From: Amycolatopsis sp. cg9
GTDB lineage: Bacteria; Actinomycetota; Actinomycetes; Mycobacteriales; Pseudonocardiaceae
NCBI RefSeq assembly: GCF_041346945.1
Contig: NZ_CP166850.1
Coordinates: 9,222,501-9,286,500, forward strand
Direction of reading: 5' to 3'
Length of the DNA: 64,000 nt
Shown here: piece by piece, positions 45,592 through 54,480 of the stretch
Position numbering within the stretch: the first letter of the stretch is position 1
Layout: each line of letters opens with the position of its first letter
The notes under the pieces: model-generated
Told to the model about the DNA's origin: nothing
Databases searched by the model: none
The model's input: only the letters and a program-made list of their open reading frames with translations
Made by a program: the position numbers and the translations under genes

Positions 45592-48500
45592 GTGACCAGC
45601 GTCGAGGCTGCCGTTCTGGCAAAAGTCGCAGGAATCGCAACCGAATCGGTCGTAAGGAGGATTCGACGTGTCGCGTCGGGTCGAGGTTTCGGCAAAGGGG
45701 TAGCCGTTGAGGTCACTTCAGAGCAGCTCTATCGGCACCACCAAGGGTACTGGCCCGCATCCTTGTCCGGAATGCTTCCGGCCGGCTTGAATCAACAAAA
45801 AATAGATAGCTTTCTAAGAACGCCTGAATTCGAAACTTTCACCAACCAACTTATCGCCGTACATCTGCTTAGCGGCCATTCAGATTACCGCCAGCGGGTC
45901 CGTGAATCGATTGCGGAAAAACTGGTAGATTTCTTTCCGCCAACAGATCTGAGACATGACGTTGACCAAGTCGTAAGCTTTGACGACTTGGTCGCCCGCT
46001 ATAAGCGTAAATTGAATGCCTACGGCATTAAACTTGCCGAGCACCTTGATGCAAGCTGCTCGACTGCGGCTTCTATCATTAAGGATAGATCAGAAAACCA
46101 AGTACAGGTCCACGAGCTCGGATTTCGCGAAGTTGCACTAGACATACTAAACTCGATTGACGACAGTTTAAGACATTTGATACGCAATCGAGACAACTTG
46201 ACATGGACCAACCTCTACAACACTCGGTTCTACAACTATCATTCCGAGATTACCGCGCCTGACTTAAATGTTCGCATGCCGATTAATTACGCGAAACTCT
46301 TCGTTGGTCCTACAGTTCTAGAAACGGATTCATCCACACTTCAACCATTTGATGACGGAAGCGACGGGCGGCCAGACAGTTTTCGGAGATTTTACAAAAA
46401 CCTCGACCGCTCAGTGTTGCTAGGCGACCCCGGGGCAGGTAAATCGACATCAAGTACCGTGGCCGCACTGGAGATCCACAGAGAATCTAATCTCATCCCG
46501 TTTATCGTTGTCCTGCGCGAATTGATAGAGCCGGAGTTTTACCTTCCCGAATACTTGGCAGACCTACTGGGGCGACGTTACGATGTAAAAGCTACACCGG
46601 AATCTATCGAGAAGTTGCTCTACGAGGGCGGTGTCGTCGTAGTTTTTGATGGCCTCGATGAGGTTATTAATAATGCGGACCGACTAACACTTGCGCGAAA
46701 GATTGAAATTGTTTCTGCATCTTACCCGCTCATCAAAATTCTTGTGACGTGCCGAAAAATAGGGTACGCCCCGGCCAGATTAAACCGATCTTTTTCAACC
46801 TTTTCGATCGGCCCCTTCTCCGAAGAGCAAATTGAAGAGTACGTGACACACTGGTTTGACGCTCAAGGAAAGCTTCGCTTAGCTGAACTCGACTACGTTG
46901 TACAAGACTTCATGCTGGAAAGCAAGGAAATGCTGGATTTGACACAGAATCCTTTGCTTCTGGCTTTTATGTGTGTCCTCTATCGGGGAGCTCGAACACT
47001 CCCCGAAGACAGAGCCTCGTTGTACGAAAAGTGCGTCGCCCTACTACTTGGAGAGAGAGACAAACACTATAAGGTCGTTGCCGAGCATCCAAGTATCCTT
47101 AATACAAAAAGGGCTCTGTCACGCGTCGCACATAAAGAGCTAAAGGAACAGCGATACGGGCGACCGGAGAAAGAGATAACCGAAGATCTAATCGAGTTCC
47201 TTACCGGGCCGGTCATTCACAGTCGGGAACGTGCCGCCGAGTTTATCAAGGAGATGTTGAATTGGTGCCGTGGGCGCGCTTGGATGTTCACCGATGTCGG
47301 ACCAGACCCTCAGCATAGAGACCTCTTCACTTTTACCCACGCGAGTTTCCGCGAGTACTTTGGCGCACTCTACTTCGTCAGCACGAACCGTGACGCACAA
47401 AGCCTCGTCGACCATATTTTTCCCTTGATGGAGCAAGGCAAATCAGAGATCTACGCACAAGTCTGCTGCACAATATTTGACGATGCGCTCTTATCCGGCG
47501 CGTCCGATGTCATGCTCGGTTTGATCAGGAAACTTGATGAGCAGCAACCGCATCCCATCCTGAATCACAGCGAATGGCAAAGGCGATTTGACATTAAGGA
47601 TGGCGCCGGGTCAACATCTCGCAAGGAAAATGAACTAGCCGACAAACGTGAAGAGACGTCTCGCATTCGCTCCGTGGCTGCGGCCTATCTAGCAGGGATA
47701 GCGAACTGCCTCCCATCTTTGTCAGCAGATGCGATGAGTACTCTTGTCGGACTAGCCGTGGCTCAAACAACACTCGGCGACAGTGCGGCCATTGCGCGAC
47801 TGCTCGATCCAGCCTCGAAACACCACGAGCCGATCCTGGAGATTCTCGCCGATCATCTAAGTCGTAGTATGGCAGCGGCAGCAGACACGAGGACGACACG
47901 CAGGCAGGTTTGGTTCGCACTTCACGCCCCTTACCTTCTTGCGAATATGTCATCGTTTGCATACCCGATCAAGCCGACGGCTGTAAAAGCACTTAACAAG
48001 GTCGTAAACACTGTCAGTCCGCATCTTAAGAAGTATGACGGTAAGTTCGATGTAGATTATGCAATGTTGATTCAAAGCGGTAGCGGAACCCATCGCCGCC
48101 TATGCGACCTTGACGCAAGCGAGTTTTGTTCAGTATTTTCATTTCTATTTGATGAATATGTTCTACCGATCGACGGTCTAGGACCAAGATCAGTTGCAAT
48201 TTGGGTTTATGACAGTTTTCGCGGCAAGCGCCGCGAGACCACGCCTGTTGCAAGAGCTGCGCGCTTCCTGAAGAACCTGGGAGAAGGCCTGATTCGACAC
48301 CAAAGTAGCTTGTTCGACATTCCACTTCCTTCACATCCCGCATATGCAGAGCACGACTTCCGGTCAATTTCAGAACGAATCACCGCCTATCCGGACTCAT
48401 GCAGGACGGCTCTACTGTTCTTGATTGCAGCGCAGATCGAACTGAACCAGCAACTAGACCCAATGCTGAAGAATGATGTGTCAAGGAAGGATTTGGGCCA

Positions 48501-48594
48501 ATGGGCGGCTCGCTTAAGAGTTGACAGTATTCCGTCCGCGTGGATTAAAGAAGAGTCAGACCTATGGTGTCCATCCAGCCAAATCGCAGAATAA
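45592..48594 (+). CDS. NACHT-domain NTPase (bacterial NLR-like)
   Basis: 1000 aa from GTG 45592, 7 bases after GGGAGG; a TTG one codon earlier is possible. The N-terminal 230 residues are helical and match no effector I know. NACHT follows: Walker A LLGDPGAGKSTSS (about 276-288) and Walker B VVVVFDGLDEV (about 346-356) with the NACHT-type DGLDE, then VTCRKIGY and a NPLLLAFMC region. The C-terminal 400 residues are a helical solenoid, probably the sensor. Bacterial NACHT proteins of this kind defend against phages. Codons such as ATA, TTA, AGA and AAT are frequent here and rare nearby, so it was imported. Confidence 0.85.
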   Translation: MTSVEAAVLAKVAGIATESVVRRIRRVASGRGFGKGVAVEVTSEQLYRHHQGYWPASLSGMLPAGLNQQKIDSFLRTPEFETFTNQLIAVHLLSGHSDYRQRVRESIAEKLVDFFPPTDLRHDVDQVVSFDDLVARYKRKLNAYGIKLAEHLDASCSTAASIIKDRSENQVQVHELGFREVALDILNSIDDSLRHLIRNRDNLTWTNLYNTRFYNYHSEITAPDLNVRMPINYAKLFVGPTVLETDSSTLQPFDDGSDGRPDSFRRFYKNLDRSVLLGDPGAGKSTSSTVAALEIHRESNLIPFIVVLRELIEPEFYLPEYLADLLGRRYDVKATPESIEKLLYEGGVVVVFDGLDEVINNADRLTLARKIEIVSASYPLIKILVTCRKIGYAPARLNRSFSTFSIGPFSEEQIEEYVTHWFDAQGKLRLAELDYVVQDFMLESKEMLDLTQNPLLLAFMCVLYRGARTLPEDRASLYEKCVALLLGERDKHYKVVAEHPSILNTKRALSRVAHKELKEQRYGRPEKEITEDLIEFLTGPVIHSRERAAEFIKEMLNWCRGRAWMFTDVGPDPQHRDLFTFTHASFREYFGALYFVSTNRDAQSLVDHIFPLMEQGKSEIYAQVCCTIFDDALLSGASDVMLGLIRKLDEQQPHPILNHSEWQRRFDIKDGAGSTSRKENELADKREETSRIRSVAAAYLAGIANCLPSLSADAMSTLVGLAVAQTTLGDSAAIARLLDPASKHHEPILEILADHLSRSMAAAADTRTTRRQVWFALHAPYLLANMSSFAYPIKPTAVKALNKVVNTVSPHLKKYDGKFDVDYAMLIQSGSGTHRRLCDLDASEFCSVFSFLFDEYVLPIDGLGPRSVAIWVYDSFRGKRRETTPVARAARFLKNLGEGLIRHQSSLFDIPLPSHPAYAEHDFRSISERITAYPDSCRTALLFLIAAQIELNQQLDPMLKNDVSRKDLGQWAARLRVDSIPSAWIKEESDLWCPSSQIAE

Positions 48595-48711
48595 GACTAT
48601 CGTTTGCATCCCCCTATTCAAGTTCAACTGCAGCCGATCGCAAGCCCCTAGGGGCGTCGCACCGTATCGCGGTCAACATGCTCAGCCCGATCATCGACAC
48701 CTCGCGCGCGC

Positions 48712-48867
48712 TTAGCTCTTCAGCCATTCGTGACACAGGAGCGAGAACAAGACGTTGTATTCCTCACGAATCAACTCGATCCCAGCGATGTCGAGGCCAG
48801 CGACACGGGCAGCGTCCGCAAGAGCCAAGAGTATTTTCGGCAGCGATCCGATTAGTTGCCACAGCAT
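48712..48867 (-). CDS. Small helical protein, 51 aa
   Basis: From ATG 48867. The peptide is helical (LIGSLPKILLALADAARVAG, IREEYNVLFSLLCHEWLKS). The codons look natural. It lies 21 bases downstream of the HAD gene on the same strand and could be its last operon member, or the surviving end of a longer gene. The other 117 bases after the NACHT stop hold nothing. Confidence 0.4.
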   Translation of the reverse strand: MLWQLIGSLPKILLALADAARVAGLDIAGIELIREEYNVLFSLLCHEWLKS

Positions 48868-48888
48868 TATCGTTTCACTGAGCGATAG

Positions 48889-49596
48889 CTAAGCCGCGGG
48901 GAAGACGACAGCTGACAGTTCGAGCAATGTCGGCACCGTCTGAGTTGCTCCGGCGCGACGCAGCTCAGCCTCACTCGTCTTGCCAGTAGCCACGCCCACG
49001 ACTCGTACTCCTGCAGACCTTCCGGCCTTCATATCGTTTGGCGTGTCTCCGACCAGCACCACATGCTGATCCTGGTACCAAGTGCCTGTTTGAGTTGCAG
49101 CTCGCTGTCGAGCGATCTTCACCAGCTCGGACCGCTCTGCGTGGTCCTCGCCGAAGGCACTGCTGTCGAAGTCGAGGAAGCCAGCGAGGTCGAATGCCTC
49201 TAGCTTGATGCGCGCCACTTGGCGCAGGTTGCCGGTCAGGATGGCCTGGTGGACCGAATGATCGGCAGCGAACTGCTGGAGTGTTTGCCGCGCACCGGGT
49301 AGAGCCCGTCCGACGGCGGCCAGCTCGTCGCGGGCATCTTCGTAGCCCTGCACCAGGGCATCGGCCAGCTTTTGCACGGCCCGGTCAGTCGCTTCCAGCC
49401 CGTTGACCTTCAGCGACTCGGCCATGATGTCCAGTTCGGTCCTGCCTGCAATGGTCGCCAGCTTCGCCAGCGGCTTGCCGGTCGCCGCCGGAAACGCCCG
49501 GTCGTAGATGGCCCGTCCGACGCCCCTCGTCTCGATAAGCGTGTGGTCGATGTCCCACAGCACCAAGGTCCGAGGTGCGGCGCCAGGCATGGTCAT
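48889..49596 (-). CDS. HAD-family phosphatase
   Basis: 235 aa from ATG 49596 (MTMPGAAPRTLVLWDIDHTL); the longer frame lacks a good start. Motif I is DIDHTLIE (nucleophile and acid Asp), motif II HQAILTGN, motif III lysine near VARIKLEAF and motif IV VVLVGDTPNDMKAG. The cap domain lies between motifs I and II, as in phosphoglycolate-phosphatase-like enzymes. The substrate cannot be told. It is divergent from the XRE-TPR regulator with 87 bases between. Confidence 0.88.
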   Translation of the reverse strand: MTMPGAAPRTLVLWDIDHTLIETRGVGRAIYDRAFPAATGKPLAKLATIAGRTELDIMAESLKVNGLEATDRAVQKLADALVQGYEDARDELAAVGRALPGARQTLQQFAADHSVHQAILTGNLRQVARIKLEAFDLAGFLDFDSSAFGEDHAERSELVKIARQRAATQTGTWYQDQHVVLVGDTPNDMKAGRSAGVRVVGVATGKTSEAELRRAGATQTVPTLLELSAVVFPAA

Positions 49597-49683
49597 GCCG
49601 AAAGTGTGCCATCCGTGACGGATCGAGCGCGGCGCGATAACATTCGACCTGGTCAGAGGCTTAGCGGGAGGCGACGCGAGATC

Positions 49684-50877
49684 GTGAACGACCAGTTGGC
49701 GCGGATGGTCGGTGACCGTGTGCGGTTCTACCGCACAGCGGCCCACCAGACGAAGACGGTCGTTGCCGGGCTAACCGGTATCACGCCGGACTATCTCTAC
49801 CAGATCGAGCGGGGCCAGAAACTGCCCACGATCCCGGTGCTCGCCCAGCTGGCCGAAGTCCTGCGAGTTGACCCAGGCGACTTGCTGAGCAGTCAGCCGG
49901 CGGCGCCGACCCGGCGCTCCTCCAGTGTGACGGCTGACGCGATCTATCGAGCCATGACTGCGCCGGCCACAGCCAGCCCGGTCCCTGTCCGCGAACTCGG
50001 GCGCCAGGTTTGCGAGGCATGGAGCACGTGGCAGACGTCCACTCACCGCTACAGCGAACTGACCACCGACGTGCCGGAACTCATCGCGACCACTGAAGCC
50101 ACGATCCGCGGCACCTCGGGCAAGCACCATCGGCAGGCTCAGGCCGTGGCCGCTGACCTGTACGGCCTTCTCCGAACGGTGACGAAGCGCGTCGGGCGCG
50201 TTGACCTGTCACTTCTGGCCGCCGATCGTGCGCATCGGGCAGCCGAGCAGGCAGACGACCCGATCCGGTTGGCCGGAGCCCGGTGGAACCTCATCCAGGT
50301 CATGCTCGCCGACGGCCATGCCGGAGCCGCAGAAGAGGAGGCCATGAAGGCGCTCGCCGACCTTCGGTCCGCACTCGGCCCTGACCACCTCGACGCCGCG
50401 GCACTGTCGGGTGCTCTCTTGCTCATCGCTGCGGTGGCGGCAGCCCGCGCCGGCGATGCCTGGACTGGTCGTGACCGGCTCCGCCGGGCCGCCCCGCTGG
50501 CCGAGCAAGTCGGCGACCGCAATGTCTGCTGGACGGCGTTCGGGCCAACGAACGTGGCCATGTACGCCGTCTCGATCGAGGTCGAGTCCGGTGAGGCCGT
50601 GGAGGGCTTGCGGCTGGCCGCCAAGATTGACCACGAGCAGTCACCTTCGATTGAGCGCCGGGTGGCGTTCTTGCTCGACCAGGCCAAGGGCTATGCGCAG
50701 CGTCGTGAATTCGCCCAGACGCTGACTCTCCTGACTGCAGCCGAAACCGACGCGCCAGAAGATGTCCGGTTCCGGCCAGCGGCGCACGCACTCATCCGCA
50801 CCGTCATGGAACGCGGGCGGCGGACCGAGTCTGTCGCTGCCGCGAAGTTTGCCAGCCGCGTCGGCTTGCCACTTTAG
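49684..50877 (+). CDS. XRE-family regulator with TPR-like domain
   Basis: 397 aa from GTG 49684 with GGGAGG 12 bases upstream. HTH at about residues 8-60 (VGDRVRFYRTAAHQTKTVVA, GITPDYLYQIERGQKLPTIP). The rest is a helical TPR-like array (LLAADRAHRAAEQADDPIRL, AAEEEAMKALADLRSALGPD). It resembles the regulator at 32849-34039 in design. A HAD gene on its left and the long gene array on its right are possible targets. Confidence 0.85.
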   Translation: MNDQLARMVGDRVRFYRTAAHQTKTVVAGLTGITPDYLYQIERGQKLPTIPVLAQLAEVLRVDPGDLLSSQPAAPTRRSSSVTADAIYRAMTAPATASPVPVRELGRQVCEAWSTWQTSTHRYSELTTDVPELIATTEATIRGTSGKHHRQAQAVAADLYGLLRTVTKRVGRVDLSLLAADRAHRAAEQADDPIRLAGARWNLIQVMLADGHAGAAEEEAMKALADLRSALGPDHLDAAALSGALLLIAAVAAARAGDAWTGRDRLRRAAPLAEQVGDRNVCWTAFGPTNVAMYAVSIEVESGEAVEGLRLAAKIDHEQSPSIERRVAFLLDQAKGYAQRREFAQTLTLLTAAETDAPEDVRFRPAAHALIRTVMERGRRTESVAAAKFASRVGLPL

Positions 50878-50916
50878 GCAACCCGCTGCCATACCTACCC
50901 GAGCTGACAGTTCGGA

Positions 50917-51062
50917 TTACTGGTCAGTAACTGCCATATCGTCGCGTTCTGGATCTCAGCGGTCGGTTGATGTCCCTCTCGTCTCCGAGACGACGGGCGG
51001 ACTCCGTACGCGCGACCGTCGTTTGCGGTGATGCGTACTGGTCGTCGGGATACCGACCAGTA
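50917..51062. promoter_or_regulatory. Two related palindromes before the gene array
   Basis: TTACTG-GT-CAGTAA (50917-50930) and TACTGGTCG-N9-CGACCAGTA (51036-51062) share the half-site TACTGGTC. The second ends 37 bases before the first gene of the array, a good operator position. The 222-base gap holds no gene. Confidence 0.5.
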
Positions 51063-51099
51063 GCTGCGAGCCACACAGGCGATTGCGAGGGGCAACACG

Positions 51100-51288
51100 A
51101 TGACGGTCAACTTCGAATTGCTGGCCACGCTGTTGCCGATCGCTTTCACCGCTCTGTTCGCCGTCGCTTTCACTGTCGACTTAGCCGAGCAATGGGCAGT
51201 CAGTCGAAGGCGGGCACACGTAGCTGGCGGCCGGCAAGCACTTTCCCGCGGTGCGCAACTCGACAACTCAGGGCGTGATCATCGATGA
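51100..51288 (+). CDS. Small membrane protein, first gene of array
   Basis: 62 aa from ATG 51100 after GAGGGG. One membrane segment (about residues 7-27, LATLLPIAFTALFAVAFTVD) followed by a basic cytoplasmic tail. Its stop overlaps the next ATG. No family known. Confidence 0.6.
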   Translation: MTVNFELLATLLPIAFTALFAVAFTVDLAEQWAVSRRRAHVAGGRQALSRGAQLDNSGRDHR

Positions 51289-51641
51289 TCCCACCCGTCA
51301 CAAGCCCGTTCGCGTTCCTCTGGGACGAGCCTGCCATCGAGCCGTTCACGACCCTGCTGCGACGCCGCTGGAACTTCCACCCTGAGTTCGACACCGACGG
51401 CCTCCTCGAACGGATCACAGCCGCGTTCACCTGGCAAGCCGACGGCTTCGTCGACGCACTCCGCATTAAAAGCGAGACCGACGCCGCCGCGATCCGCATG
51501 GCCCGCGCTGGCGGGAAGGTCTGGGAACGCGACGGCGACGCCCTCACCATCCTCCACCAGCTCGTCGAGCTTCCCGTGCCCAGCGACCCGCGCGCACCCC
51601 GGCTCGTGATCGGCTCGGCGCCCCGGTTGTGGACGCCATGA
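51285..51641 (+). CDS. Hypothetical protein, 118 aa
   Basis: From ATG 51285, overlapping the previous stop. A compact alpha/beta protein (WNFHPEFDTDGLLERITAAF, ESDAAAIRMARAGGKVWERD-like centre, ILHQLVELPVPSDP). No family is recognised. The stop overlaps the start of the tiny gene at 51638. Confidence 0.55.
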   Translation: MIPPVTSPFAFLWDEPAIEPFTTLLRRRWNFHPEFDTDGLLERITAAFTWQADGFVDALRIKSETDAAAIRMARAGGKVWERDGDALTILHQLVELPVPSDPRAPRLVIGSAPRLWTP

Positions 51642-51721
51642 ACCCGCTCTGGACGCGGCGACGCCCGCGACAACAGCCCACCACCGTCCGCCCACGACAC
51701 GTCGCTGGAACACACCGATGA
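51638..51721 (+). CDS. Coupling peptide, 27 aa
   Basis: A 28-codon frame whose ATG overlaps the previous stop and whose stop overlaps the next ATG (ATGA at both ends). The peptide is very basic (TRRRPRQQPTTVRPRH). It may be a real small protein or may only carry ribosomes across to the next gene. Confidence 0.4.
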   Translation: MNPLWTRRRPRQQPTTVRPRHVAGTHR

Positions 51722-52230
51722 CCGACGCCGAACGACGACCAGTCGTACTGGATGAACCCGGCGCACCGCCGATCACGCTGCTTGGCCTGCTCACCGACGC
51801 CTACACCGACGCACTGATACGACTCGCCTACGCCGAACGAGACCGGCACGACTGGACGTCCTACCGTCAGCTCGGCTACGACCTGATCGGCGTCGGGGCG
51901 CACGTCATCGTGCACGCCTACACGCGTCGCGAGCCACCCGCGGATGCACCTGAAGCAGCAGTGGCCCCTCAGGCCGTGGCGGCGGAAGCCGCCCGTCAGT
52001 TGCGGACAACACTCGCACTCGCCGAACAGGTGGCCGGCACCCCGGCGACTGCCGACTCGGTGGCGATGGAACTTGAAGCCTTGGCCGAGGACTGCGCGCA
52101 ACTCACCGAGCTGCTCTACCGCAACGCCGCCGGGACGTCCCCGGCAGCGATCGTCGAAGTCAGCCCCCTCGGCGAGAACCACGGCAGCGACGACGAAGGC
52201 AGCACGCAATCGGGCGGTGAACCCACGTGA
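51718..52230 (+). CDS. Helical hypothetical protein, 170 aa
   Basis: From ATG 51718. Mainly helical (LLGLLTDAYTDALIRLAYAE, AARQLRTTLALAEQVAGTPA, AMELEALAEDCAQLTELLYR) with an acidic, disordered C terminus. Its helix pattern resembles that of the gene at 54821-55248 (RQLRTTHAQFEQHLAD), so the two may be distant paralogues. Function unknown. Confidence 0.6.
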   Translation: MTDAERRPVVLDEPGAPPITLLGLLTDAYTDALIRLAYAERDRHDWTSYRQLGYDLIGVGAHVIVHAYTRREPPADAPEAAVAPQAVAAEAARQLRTTLALAEQVAGTPATADSVAMELEALAEDCAQLTELLYRNAAGTSPAAIVEVSPLGENHGSDDEGSTQSGGEPT

Positions 52231-52477
52231 AAGGCGACCCGACCCCGACTTCCCCTCCGCCGTCGCCCGGAACGACGACAGCCTCCTCACCACCGCACGC
52301 AGGCTGTCGGCTCGGCTGGCACCCGACGAGGACACACCCTCGTCACCTGAACCCGGCCCGGACAGGCCGCCGGTGCTCCAACCTGTCCGGTCCGCGCGCC
52401 TCGACCGCTCGCGAAATCCCCCGTTCCGGGCGGTCGAGGCGCACCCACTGACCCCACCGGCGGGGCAGGCCGCATGA
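52217..52477 (+). CDS. Hypothetical protein, 86 aa
   Basis: GTG 52217 overlaps the upstream gene by 14 bases and the stop overlaps the next ATG (ATGA). A short helical part (SLLTTARRLSARLAPDEDTP) precedes a Pro/Arg-rich tail. An alternative frame at 52227-52451 is less protein-like and its ends do not couple with the neighbours. Confidence 0.45.
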   Translation: MNPRERRPDPDFPSAVARNDDSLLTTARRLSARLAPDEDTPSSPEPGPDRPPVLQPVRSARLDRSRNPPFRAVEAHPLTPPAGQAA

Positions 52478-52776
52478 TGGCCCGCACCGCACCCCCGCCA
52501 ACCGGCACCGTCCTGCGGTCACCCGCCGGGAACCACGCGAGTATCCACGGCGTCCACGCCGCCACCTTCACCTCCGACGGCGTGCTCGCCCCGGCGTGCG
52601 CGTCAGAGCGGGCCTGCCGCGACATCGTCCGGGCGGCACGCACACGCGGCGGAGCCCGCTACCGCGCGACATCCCAAGCGATCACCTGCAAGAACACCCC
52701 CTGCGCAGCCGACACCACCGGCAGCAACCACGCCGTCGACGCTGCAGCAACCGATCCACCAGAGGTGCGGGCGTGA
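52474..52776 (+). CDS. Hypothetical Cys-containing protein, 100 aa
   Basis: From ATG 52474, coupled at both ends. Four cysteines (PACASERACRDIV and ITCKNTPCAAD) suggest a small zinc-binding or disulfide-bonded fold. No family known. Confidence 0.5.
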   Translation: MMARTAPPPTGTVLRSPAGNHASIHGVHAATFTSDGVLAPACASERACRDIVRAARTRGGARYRATSQAITCKNTPCAADTTGSNHAVDAAATDPPEVRA

Positions 52777-53204
52777 GGCCGGGCAGCCACGGCCCAGACC
52801 CCGACCACGTCTGGTGGACCGTCCCCCGCGCACGCCCCTTCTACGACCACTTCACCGCGCACGCACCGACGGTCCGCCTCCCCTACGCCACCCGGCACTG
52901 GCCCACCCGCGACCCCGACCACCCCCACACCACCCACCCCCTACAGCGAGCACTGGACGACCCTGATGGCGACGAGCGACACCGACACCGGCAACCTGGC
53001 CCGAGCCACCGGCGCGGAACTGCAATCCCACCGCGAACAACACCGGTGGTCCCGCCGATCCCTGGCGATCTGGTCCGGCCACGACTGCCCGCTGAGCACC
53101 CTCACCTCCTGGGAACACGGCACCCGGTCGATGAACCTGCGCCAGCTCGACCGGGCCGGCCACCTCTACAACATCGCGCCGTCGGAACTCCTGCGCCGAG
53201 CTGA
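52773..53204 (+). CDS. Uncertain gene overlapping the HTH gene
   Basis: GTG 52773 overlaps the previous stop (GTGA). The first 64 residues look real (PDHVWWTVPRARPFYDHFTA, LPYATRHWPTRDPDHPHTTH). After 52966 the frame runs through the HTH gene in another frame and becomes arginine-rich, so the true 3' end may have been lost or the two genes may once have been fused. Confidence 0.35.
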   Translation: MRPGSHGPDPDHVWWTVPRARPFYDHFTAHAPTVRLPYATRHWPTRDPDHPHTTHPLQRALDDPDGDERHRHRQPGPSHRRGTAIPPRTTPVVPPIPGDLVRPRLPAEHPHLLGTRHPVDEPAPARPGRPPLQHRAVGTPAPS

Positions 53205-53436
53205 ACACCGCATCTCCTGGGCCCCCGGCATCGCCGTCGACCTCGACGCCCTCGCCGCCAACCAGGTGCAATCCCTCATCCCCGCGGCCCGGTGGGCCCG
53301 CTACCAGCGCCAGGCCGGCGGGGCCTCCGTACACCGGCTGTCGGTGGCCGAGATCGCCTCTCTCGCCGCGCAGTGCGGCATCGACACCGCCCGGCTGACC
53401 ATCCTGCTGGCCATCGAAGCGGCGGTGCGCCCGTGA
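52966..53436 (+). CDS. HTH (XRE-like) protein A of the array
   Basis: 156 aa. HTH at about residues 15-70 (LQSHREQHRWSRRSLAIWSG, LSTLTSWEHGTRSMNLRQLD). A second conserved C-terminal part (VHRLSVAEIASLAAQCGIDT, ARLTILLAIE) recurs in the protein at 60691-62418 (RMAQLCGMTPDDLVAFLGE), so the two are paralogues. It probably binds DNA. Its stop overlaps the methyltransferase start. Confidence 0.75.
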   Translation: MATSDTDTGNLARATGAELQSHREQHRWSRRSLAIWSGHDCPLSTLTSWEHGTRSMNLRQLDRAGHLYNIAPSELLRRAEHRISWAPGIAVDLDALAANQVQSLIPAARWARYQRQAGGASVHRLSVAEIASLAAQCGIDTARLTILLAIEAAVRP

Positions 53437-54437
53437 CCCACACCCGCCTCCATCCAGCCGCACCGGTCACCCGCGGAGGGCAGGACGTGCCGCGGTGGCG
53501 GATCCCCGCCGGGGCCGACCCGACACGGGTCAACCTCGCCTACCTCTACGACGCCTTCCGCGAGGCCCGCAGCAACGACCACGGCGACGACCGAACCATC
53601 CCCGCGGGTAAAGACGCCCACGAAAACGAACGCGACGCCGTCCGGCACCTGTCGGCATCGGCGCCGCACGCCGGTTTCGTGTTTCGGTCCGAGCAGGCGT
53701 TCCTCGACCGCGTCACCACCTACCTGGTCAAGCACCAGGAGGTCGGGACCGTCATCGTCGCCGGCGCGGGTCTGCCCCACCTCGATCCCCGCAACGACCT
53801 GCACCGCCACATTCGCAGCTGCGAAGCCGGCAACCGCAAGCCCCGCCGCGCCAGCGTCGTCTACGTCGAACGCGACCCCCTGGTCGTCGCGGCCGTGCGC
53901 ACCATCGCCGACGACGACGCCGGAGTCCATGTCGTGGCAGCCGACCCGTGGGATCCCGCCGCGATGTGGAACTCCCTGCACGCCCACAGCGGACGCAGCG
54001 GGATCCTCGCCCGCGACCACCAGCCCGTCGCGCTGCTGCTGGCCGGGGTGATGTCGTTTCACGGTGGCACCCGCACCGAAGTCGCCGAGGTCGTGCAGGA
54101 CCATCTCGCGCAGCTGCCAGCCGGGTCGTTTCTGGCCATGACGCACCTCTTTCTCCCCGAGCATCCGGACATGGCCGCCGCAGCCCGCGCGTTCGAACAG
54201 GCACTGCGCGAGTTCGGGCCCGGCACCGGCAGCCTCGCCACCCGCGCCGAGATCGAGGCGATGCTCGCCGGGACACGCCTGCTGCCGCACGGGATCGTCC
54301 CGGCCTTCGGCTGGTATCCCGACGGCCCGCCCGACCCGCCGGTGTGCGGGCACTTCAACGCCGCGGCGCTCGCCCAGAAACCGCTGCCCGACGCCGATCT
54401 GCCAGCCCCGCCCTGGCACCCGGGAAAACCGCCCTGA
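53433..54437 (+). CDS. DUF574-type SAM methyltransferase
   Basis: 334 aa from GTG 53433 (GTGA overlap). The front IPAGADPTRVNLAYLYDAFR resembles the PSVARVYDYLLGG start of this family, degenerate here. Motif I is TVIVAGAGLPHLD, motif II VVYVERDPLVVAA, then HVVAADPWDPAAMWN and LLLAGVMSFHGG, and the C-terminal FLAMTHLFLPE. DUF574 enzymes are Rossmann-fold SAM-dependent methyltransferases common in Streptomyces; substrates are mostly unknown. It is followed by a strong hairpin. Confidence 0.8.
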   Translation: MTHTRLHPAAPVTRGGQDVPRWRIPAGADPTRVNLAYLYDAFREARSNDHGDDRTIPAGKDAHENERDAVRHLSASAPHAGFVFRSEQAFLDRVTTYLVKHQEVGTVIVAGAGLPHLDPRNDLHRHIRSCEAGNRKPRRASVVYVERDPLVVAAVRTIADDDAGVHVVAADPWDPAAMWNSLHAHSGRSGILARDHQPVALLLAGVMSFHGGTRTEVAEVVQDHLAQLPAGSFLAMTHLFLPEHPDMAAAARAFEQALREFGPGTGSLATRAEIEAMLAGTRLLPHGIVPAFGWYPDGPPDPPVCGHFNAAALAQKPLPDADLPAPPWHPGKPP

Positions 54438-54439
54438 CG

Positions 54440-54480
54440 TCCTGGCCTGGACGGGGCCCGACACCCCGGGCAGGCCAGGA
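54440..54480 (+). terminator. Hairpin after the methyltransferase gene
   Basis: TCCTGGCCTG (54440-54449) pairs perfectly with CAGGCCAGGA (54471-54480), 2 bases after the stop codon. The interior can extend the stem (GGGG/CCCC). Confidence 0.7.
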
